A DNA stretch of 64,000 nucleotides from Moringa oleifera (taxonomy: Eukaryota > Streptophyta > Magnoliopsida > Brassicales > Moringaceae): positions 1,069,001 through 1,133,000 of the forward strand of contig JAJFZO010000579.1 in assembly GCA_021397835.1 (NCBI GenBank). Reading direction: 5' to 3'. Position 1 is the stretch's first letter. Each line of letters starts with the position of its first letter. Both the position numbers and the translations under genes were made by a program. Below are positions 52,401 to 61,400 of this stretch, piece by piece. Below the pieces are notes generated by a model. That model was not told the DNA's origin and did not search any database. It saw only the letters and a list, made by a program, of their open reading frames with translations.

Positions 52401-55400
52401 ATGTATCATAGCCTTGTTCTAATCGAGGGGTTATGGGTTGTGCACAGCCCAAATGAAGACCAATTACATGTATACATGATACTAAAGGATCTCAGAAGTT
52501 CACCAAGAAAATGTCTCTTATTTTAAAGCAAGCCTTTACTTATGTAAATTGGGAAAGTTTTATTGATAGTTGGTGGTCCACTTCATCAAAGAAAAAATCA
52601 AAAATGATGTTGCATACGTGACCTATATCTCCTTGGATGAACAATTATCATATGTTCTACAGAGGGACTATGAGTGCCACAATTTCTGCAATTTATAGGC
52701 AAGCTAGGAATGACAAATATGAGATACCTTCGAACCAACTTGACAAGTGTTGAAATTTTGTAGTATTCTGGCAGATTATTGTCTGTGATCTGGCAAGAAT
52801 CAATTGAATGATTCTTTCATTTGATGGGCGGAGAAATTAGTGCCCATTAATCTATAAATAGTCAACAACATTTGTATTCATTCCTAGTTTAGTTATTTTC
52901 CTCTCTTAGTGTTGGTAGACTTTATATGTATAGTCTTGTAATGTTTCTTTTTGATTCAATGAAATATGACAAACATATTTTTATAATTTTCAAGAATAGG
53001 TATAGTACATATATTAGGTGGATATAGTCACAGGATCATGTAATTGGTAAAATGAATAGGTAAAGGAAAATGGAAGTTGAAGTTAATTACAGGTAAGAAA
53101 GAGCATTTTCAGTGATTCGCCGTTATCTGCTTAGATGAGGACAACATAGAGTCGGTTTAATGAGGAAAAACTTTTTCGGTTGTGTTATCTGCAGTCACCT
53201 CATTCTTGAATTAAAGTTGTGTTTCTGTAGTTGACTGCCTTTGTCCAGTTCAACTAGTGGACAATGGAGCCAATTAGAGGGAAACGAGTGGACAAAAAAG
53301 GCCATCGACAGTGTGTTGCCAGACAAAATAGATACAAAAAAAGAAATCGTGAGAATGTTAGATCCCCTTTTTCCTACCCAACGTGCATGAGTTTCCAAAC
53401 TGATTTGATAGACGCTATGAGCCATTGGACTACTCTTCTGTTTTGATTTTGAGCCTTCACATTTATATGATGTTCATATCAATTTCTTGTTTAGCAAATG
53501 GAACTCCATATGAAGTTCCGAGTTATAGCATTCATGGTTTTTCCTTTCATTCATTTGGTGTAAAAAGATATCAGTTATTGGAGTAGAACTTAGCATTGCT
53601 AGATGCATAATTTGCTCATTTTTCTTTCGGGTAGACATTTGAGAAAAGGTATCTTCCCTTTTATTAGGCAAAGTCTTGGTGTAAGCTTAAGGGCCTAGGA
53701 TGCTACTATTGTTAATGCATACAGCAAAAGATTTCTAATGCAAGCATTGTTATGGTCATAAAATTATCTCAATTCTCATAGCATAATCGATAAATTTTTC
53801 AGCATAAAGTATGAACTTGAGCTAAATTGATTGCAAATCTGAATTCATTTGACAGAGGTTTTCCTCATTTTAAAAGCAATGATGTAAAAAGTCTGAAAAT
53901 GACATGATGCTATCAGCATATCATTTGCAGGTAGTTTTGTTGTTTCTTTGTTAAATTGGTGCTGAGTTGTGGTTGTTTGCCAAGTTACTTCGTGGTAGTC
54001 CTCTTACTACATTTTTAGTTAACTTTATAACATGTAGTAATCATCAAATAGACTGTGATATAAAACGTTATTTTTCATGAGAGAAGTATAAAATGGTAAT
54101 TCATATTTGGTGCTTTTTAAATTGACGGATGAAAGGTATTGTCGGCATAAATACATATTATTGATATGTGATTATATTGAAAAAAATTTCTAAATTAGAT
54201 GAGGACCATCCTATTTTCACATATTTTTCATTCATTCTTCTTTCATTATGTATCCAGGTTGGTTCAGGTAAATCATCCTTGTTAAATTTGTTATTGGGCG
54301 AAATGCAGCTTCTCCATGGATCAGTATTCTCAAGTGGGTCTGTGTCATATGTACCACAGGTTTGCCGGTTTGTTATATATTGATCTCATAATACCTACAC
54401 CTTTTAGGATATGAGATCCTTATCTTTTTGTTTGCTCAATTTGTAGGTACCATGGATTTTATCTGGAACAGTACGTGATAATATTCTGTTTGGGAAGACT
54501 TATGATTCAAAAAGGTGTGATCTTATTGACATGGAAACAAATTTATTTGTCTTTATAAATTTTCTTAATATCTTCTTGTTCCATTCCCTGCAATGATATA
54601 ATAATCATGTTTTCATTGAAAAGGGTCATGTTTCTTGTGGTAAGTGAATCATATTTTTGGAAACTCATATCTGCGAAGGAAATGTTTCTATAGTTTTTGA
54701 ATTTTACTTTCCCTTTTCGCTATATTGAGCAGATACTCGGAAACTTTAAAGGCATGTGCATTGGATTTTGATATTTCCTTAATGGTTGGAGGTGACATGG
54801 CCCATATTGGAGAGAAAGGAGTCAACTTATCTGGTGGACAAAGAGCTCGTCTTGCCTTGGCAAGGTTATCATCTCTTTGTGCTTGGTTAGCTAAGTTAGC
54901 TTATTGGTGGTTTTGCCTAAAGGCATATTGTCTTGCATTCTTATAGAAGTGCTTGTTAAATTGTTGTGCATTTCACAGGGCTATTTATCATGGCTCCGAT
55001 ATGTATTTGCTTGATGATGTACTCAGTGCAGTTGATACACAAGTTGGTAGATGGGTTTTGCATAACGCTATCCAGGGGCCTCTTTTGGAGCAAAAGACTT
55101 GTGTTCTTTGTACTCATAACATTCAGGTTCTCTTAAATTTTCCTTTTGTTTTACCATTTCTTGGATTTTCACTTCTGCTCTGGCCAAGATGTATAATGCA
55201 AAAGAGATAGGAACTTGCAATTAGAATAAAGAAAAGTTGTAGTACAATATAATATAATGAATTGAGCTCTAGGAACAGCTATATGATTTATTTTCAAAGG
55301 TTACTTTTTGGTGGTGGCTAACACGATAAAATTGGTTGTACCACTGGAACTCTTATCTATACTTTGCCTCTTGAGCATGTTTGACTTGTTAACCACTTGT

Positions 55401-58400
55401 ATGAAGTTTCATTCTAGTATAGAGTACTTTCTAGTTCTAATCTATATTGATGCAAATTGCGAAAAAATGCAAACTTGAGATGGCACAAGACACTGCATAA
55501 AGATATCGTCATTGATAAATAAAAAGATCAGAATTGTCAAGAAAGAAGTACAACGGTATCTGTATGTCTGACCATTTTCTGAGAACTATCATCGTTTTTC
55601 TTTTCCTTTTAGAAAAAGTTCTGCATGCTGTTCTGAAATCATCTATAATTCATGATATCTAGTAATGATGTTAACTTCATCCTTTATGATCAACATCTTG
55701 CCCCTATTTTCTATCATCGGATACTAATGAAAGAGTTGAACAATTTCATCCTAAATAGGATGATTTTCTTGCTTCAGTAGCTCAGCCAGTAGAGTTGCAT
55801 ATGCTTTTCTCGAGAAGAAAACCTTTCTATAGTTTTCTTTGAAGAAGAAAAGGAAATAACAAAAATAATGAATAAGACAAAAGGGTAGAGTGACGTGACT
55901 GGCACTTTGTGACTCCTATTTCTATACTAAATTTCTTTAAAGTAAGAGATTCTTGGGTTTTCTGATTTGTTGAAGAATTAGTTATGTGTTTAGTCATTTT
56001 TTCACATTAATACAATCAAGTGTGGGGCCTCTATTGCTTAAGTTCTTTTACCCATATTTGAGGCAGTGAACCCCTGCATTATCCTTCGAACGAATCCTTA
56101 AGATCAAGGGGATGGAAGCTGGCAAGAGAACTGCTTCCACTGGGTTATTAGACCACATTCTGGTGATCCTTTCAATCTGTTTGCTATCTGAAGCATTCCA
56201 TTGTTGCTATTGTCTGTTCACTCTGATTGCATCAATCAAAATGTGCTAATATGGCTCTCGAGGGCCCCATTTTGCCTCTTGCATGCTATCAATAGCTACA
56301 TTGTCCTTTCTTCTTTCTTTCTTTTTGGGGGTTAGGGGAGGGGAGGGGAGCAGTTTTCTTGCCAAATACTTCTAAGGTATTTTATTTTGATCTCCCATTC
56401 TTGTGTCTTCTTTTGTTGTTATAATTGAAGCTTTTAATATGTAAAATATCGTTCTTTTCAAACTCAATTTTATTGATTCAATTTCTAAAAAATGTCAAAA
56501 TGAAATTAAAGGTAAGTTATATGTCCTGTTAAGTGCTAATACTTTTATTTCAAATCAGTCTTTATTTGTAGGATCCCAAGGAATAGGTAATTCTTCTTTT
56601 CCTGTTTTGATTGAAATTGATGCCCCCCCCCCCCCAAAAAAAAAAAAACCCAATGTTGAAGTCCTGAAATGAGCCACAAATGGAACATGATGGTCTATCC
56701 ATTTGTTTGTATACTTTTCCAATCACCTTAGGTTCCAGATGTCGCAAACCACAACTACATTGGACTAGGGCTTAGTTTACTTGGGAATGGTTCTGAATTG
56801 GCTTGCCTTTTTCAGCTAACAATTGCTTTATATGCTATGAAAGGAGGTGGTTCCTTTAAACCTTGCTCAAATTTTAAACTTTTAGAACATTCATCCATTT
56901 GTTTAGTCCATGATTGACAAAGAGTGAATTGGTTTTGTGCCCAAACTTCCATCTCCCACCGTTTACTAAACTACCTCCCAATGCACCAGATGGTATTTAA
57001 GTGTCGCCTCTGCTGCCCCATAAGGACAGCCTCTACAGTTGCTCCATTCTTACAGCCACTTCTCTTAGAGTTGGGAAAAGGGACAAGAAATAAACCCGTA
57101 GACTTGAGTGTTTTTGATCAATATCATCCTTCCATTTTTTTGACAAATAGCTGCTCTTCCATCTTGTTAGTTTCCTTTCACCTCTCTCCACCATCCAGTT
57201 CTATATTGCTTTTTCTTATACTTCGCCGCTAGTGGCAACCAAAGGTATTGCAAAGGAAGGGCCCCGACCCCACCTTGCAGCCTAGGATCCTTGCAAAGTG
57301 CTCCCCATCTACCCCACTCCAATAGAATCCATGCACTCTTTCCCAAACTCTCAAACCCATGATTGCTGCAAAACAGAGAAGAATACATCGCACATTCTGC
57401 TCTTCCTCGATCCTGCAAAACAAGATAGTGTCATTTGCGAAAAGTAAGTGAGATATCATAATTTCATTCTCCTTCCTCCGCACACGAAACCCCTCCAAAA
57501 GATTGCCTTGTTCATAGTGCGATCTAGAGATTCCATGGGAAACTATGTAGGCCTTTCATTCACTAAAACAAAAAACATCCTTGTAGTTAGAGGTTTCTAT
57601 TGAGAGATTTGTTACATATATACACAACTAGGAAGTTTAAACTAGGAATGTATACAAATGAGGGTCCTTGACAAAGAGGTACGAGATCCCAATAGGATCT
57701 CTGCAATTAAGAATGTGATATCTTCTTATATTATTTACAACCTATAACACTCTCTTACAAGCTAGATCATAGAAATTAATCATGCCCAACTTGTTACAGA
57801 GATAGTCAATTTGAGCCTTGTCTACGGCTTTTGTAAAAATATCGCCCAATTGTTCTCTAGTCATCACATACCCTATAGAGATCAGGCTGCTTTGTAATTT
57901 CTTGTTGACAAAATGACCATTATTTTCAGTGTGCTTAATTCGTTCATGAAACATAGGATTGGAAGCAATATGAAGGGCAGCTTGGTTATCCCACAATAAT
58001 TTTGCTAGTAATGGCGTCTTAAAATCAACTTTAGTCAACAACTGATATATCCACGTAATCTGACATGTGGATTGCGCCATGGCCCTATATTTTGATTCTG
58101 CACTAGATCGAGACATAACATTCTGCTTTTTACTTTTTCAAAAAATCAAAGTTTCTCCAGCAAAGACACCGTAATCAATAGTGGACCTTTTGTCAATCTT
58201 TCAACTGACCAATTTATATCTGAGAAACTTTCAATCCAAGTATATCCATTATTTACGCTCCTTTCAAATAACATAGAATTTGTTCTAAAGCTACCCAATG
58301 ATGAATTGTTGAGGATGACATAAAGTGAGTCACAACACTGACCGCATATGCAATATCTAGTAGTTACTGTAAGATAATTCAACTTTTCAACCAATCTTTT

Positions 58401-61400
58401 ATATTTACCAGGATCCTCAAATAGATCATCATCTTTTGTAAGTTGCATATTAAGAGTGATCGGAGTACTACATGGCTTTACCTCTAATTTTTCCATCTCA
58501 GTTAATAAATTAAGCACAAAATTCCTTTGAGATAAAACGCTACCTTGTTTGCTTCTTGTGACTTTCAACACCCAAGAAATACTTTAATATCCTTAAGCCT
58601 TTCATGTGAAATTGAGAGTGAAGAAATGACTAGAGATTCCTGTAGCATCAGTTTCAATAATGACAATGTCATTAACATATACAATTAGAAGAACGATACC
58701 AGTTTTAGATTGTTTATGGAAGAAAGAGTGGTCGTTGTTACACTTTTTGATTCCAAACTAACCAAGCTCGGGGACTTTGTTTCAAACCATTTAGAGATTT
58801 GCAAAGATAACAAACTTTCCCATACTTCACTTGAGCAACAAATCCAGGAGGTTGCTCCTTGTACATCTCCTCCTAAAGATCACCATGAAGAAAAGCATTC
58901 TTGATATCTAGCTGATATAGAGGTCGATTATGAGTGGCTATCATAGAGATAAACAATTAGACTAATGTCAATTTTGTAACCGACCAAAAAGTGTCAAAAT
59001 AATCCACTTTGTAAGTTTGAACATAATCCTTAGCAATAAAATAAGCTTTAAGTAAAGCAATTGTTCCATCAAGATTTACCTTAACTATGAACACCCATTT
59101 ACACCTGGCAATCTTTTTCTTTAAAGGTAAATCAACCAAGTTTCAAGTACCATTGTCATCTAGACCATTCATTTTTTTATCGTTACTTTATGTCATTCTA
59201 GATGAGATATGGCTTCATAAACAGTTTGAAAAATAGAGATAAAATCAAGAGCTGCAATAATCAAACAAAAGGAAGGCGATAAGTGATCATAAGAAACAAA
59301 AGAAATAGGATATGTTCATTGACGTTGATCTTTGCGTAAAGTGACAAGAATATCATCGCTTGAGACTAGATCTAATGGCAAAGATGTTGGTGTAGGATAT
59401 GTGTCAGGAGGAGCTTCGCGTCGTGAATAAACTTGAAGTATAGGAGGAGGCTTAGCTAGTGTAAGAGGAACAGGCACTGGATGAGTAGGTGTAGGAATAG
59501 AAGATGTGACAATGTAAATTAACAGATCTTCGTCCTTTCTGTGATTTGTAGCAATAGAGGATGGAAGAAAGAAAGAAGTGTTTTTAAAGAAAGTAACATA
59601 AACCAACACAAGATATTGACCAAAATCATGACAATAACTTCAATAACTTCGATACCCTTTTTGATGACGAATGTATACAAGAAAAACATATGTTAGTGAT
59701 TTAAAATCTAATTTTGTGACTTTGCAATGTACATCACAAACAAAATAGGTACTGCCAAATATATTGGGTTCAATAGAAAACAATGGTTTAGCAGGGAGGA
59801 GGAGAACATGATAACGAATCTCACCAATAAGAACAGATGAAGGCATGTAGTTGATCAAGAAACAAGCTATGACAACGGCATCTGCTCAAAAAGGTTTTCG
59901 AATGTTCATTTGACATAAAAAGAGTTATTATTTCGAAAAGGTGTTTATTTTTCCTCTCTACCACCCCATTTTGAGATAATGTGCCAACACATGAGGATTG
60001 ATGAAGAATTTTATTTTTGGTCATATAAGACCAAAAAGGCTTTAAAAAAATATTCTTTAGCATTATTACTTCATAATATGGGCACAAAAATATGAAATTG
60101 AGTTTTGACTTCAGCACAAAAAGTATAAAAGTGAGAAAATAATTCAAAATGAGATTTTATTAAATATAGCCAAGTAACACGAGAATAATGGTCAACAAAA
60201 GTAACAAATATTTAAAATCAAGTTTAGACAAAATAGGATTAGGACCCTAAACATCTGAATAAATCAACTCAATAGGAAAACTAGCACGTTTATTAATTCT
60301 AGGACTAGAACTAAGACAATGATGTTTGCCGAACTGACTTGACTCTTAATCAAAGGAAACACCTTAGAAAATTATGAACAAAGCTTCTTAAGCAAAGAAA
60401 GAAAGGGATGACCCAACCTACAATGCACCTCGAATGGGGATGTGACTTCAGAACATGTAATGGATCTAGGTATATGAGAGACCTCGAGACGCATATCCTT
60501 TATCAATAATTTTCTTCGTCATAAAATCTTGAATTAAGCAATGATTAAGAAAAAAATGAGACGCAGCAATTAAGAGTGCAAGTGAGCTGGATCACAAAAA
60601 TTAAATTAAAAGACAATTGAGGTAAATGTAGAATAAATGACAACAGAAGTTGAGGAGTTAGGGTACTCGTGCTAGATCCAAGAACACAAGATTAGGTCTC
60701 ATTAACTAAAAGTGAAAAAATAACTTAAAATGAGAAATTTATTAAATATAGCTGGGTAACACGAGAATAGTTGTCAACAAAAGTAATAAAATATTTAAAA
60801 TCAGGTTTAACCAAAATAGGATTAAGACCCCAAACATTGAATGAACCAACTCAAAAGGAAAGTTAGCATGTTTATTCTAAGATTAGAACTAAGACGATGA
60901 TGTTTGGTGAATAGACATAACTCATAATCTAGCAGGTCATGATCTTGAAGAACTTATAATGTTGAAAAGAAAGATGGCAGAAGACTTTAAAATCAAAGAT
61001 CTATGGAAGCATTGAAATACTTCCTTGGATGGAATTTGCAAGATCTAGAAAAGACATCTTTGTGAACCAAAGGAATTACATGCTTAAAGAAACAAGACAA
61101 TTAGGATGCAAAGCTGTCGAGACCTCTATTGAAACCAACTTGAAGTTTAATCATGGTAAACCTGACGATGTGATTGAAAAGATAAAGTCTCAAAGGTTAG
61201 TGGAAAGATTGATATACTAATCTCACACTTGCCGTAACATAGCTTTTGCAGTGAGCACGGTGAGTCAATTCATGCACTCACTTGGACAGAAACATTTTGA
61301 TGTTGTCTACTGAATTTACGATACCTTAAAGGAACTCATGGAAAAGGCTTGATGTTCAAAGAACATGACAACTTGTGAATTGAAATTTATAGTGATGTTG

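Noticed and set aside
57742..58571. Two adjacent minus-strand open frames as host genes
   Set aside because: They carry copia RNase H and RT motifs with frame breaks between them and sit beside an LTR.
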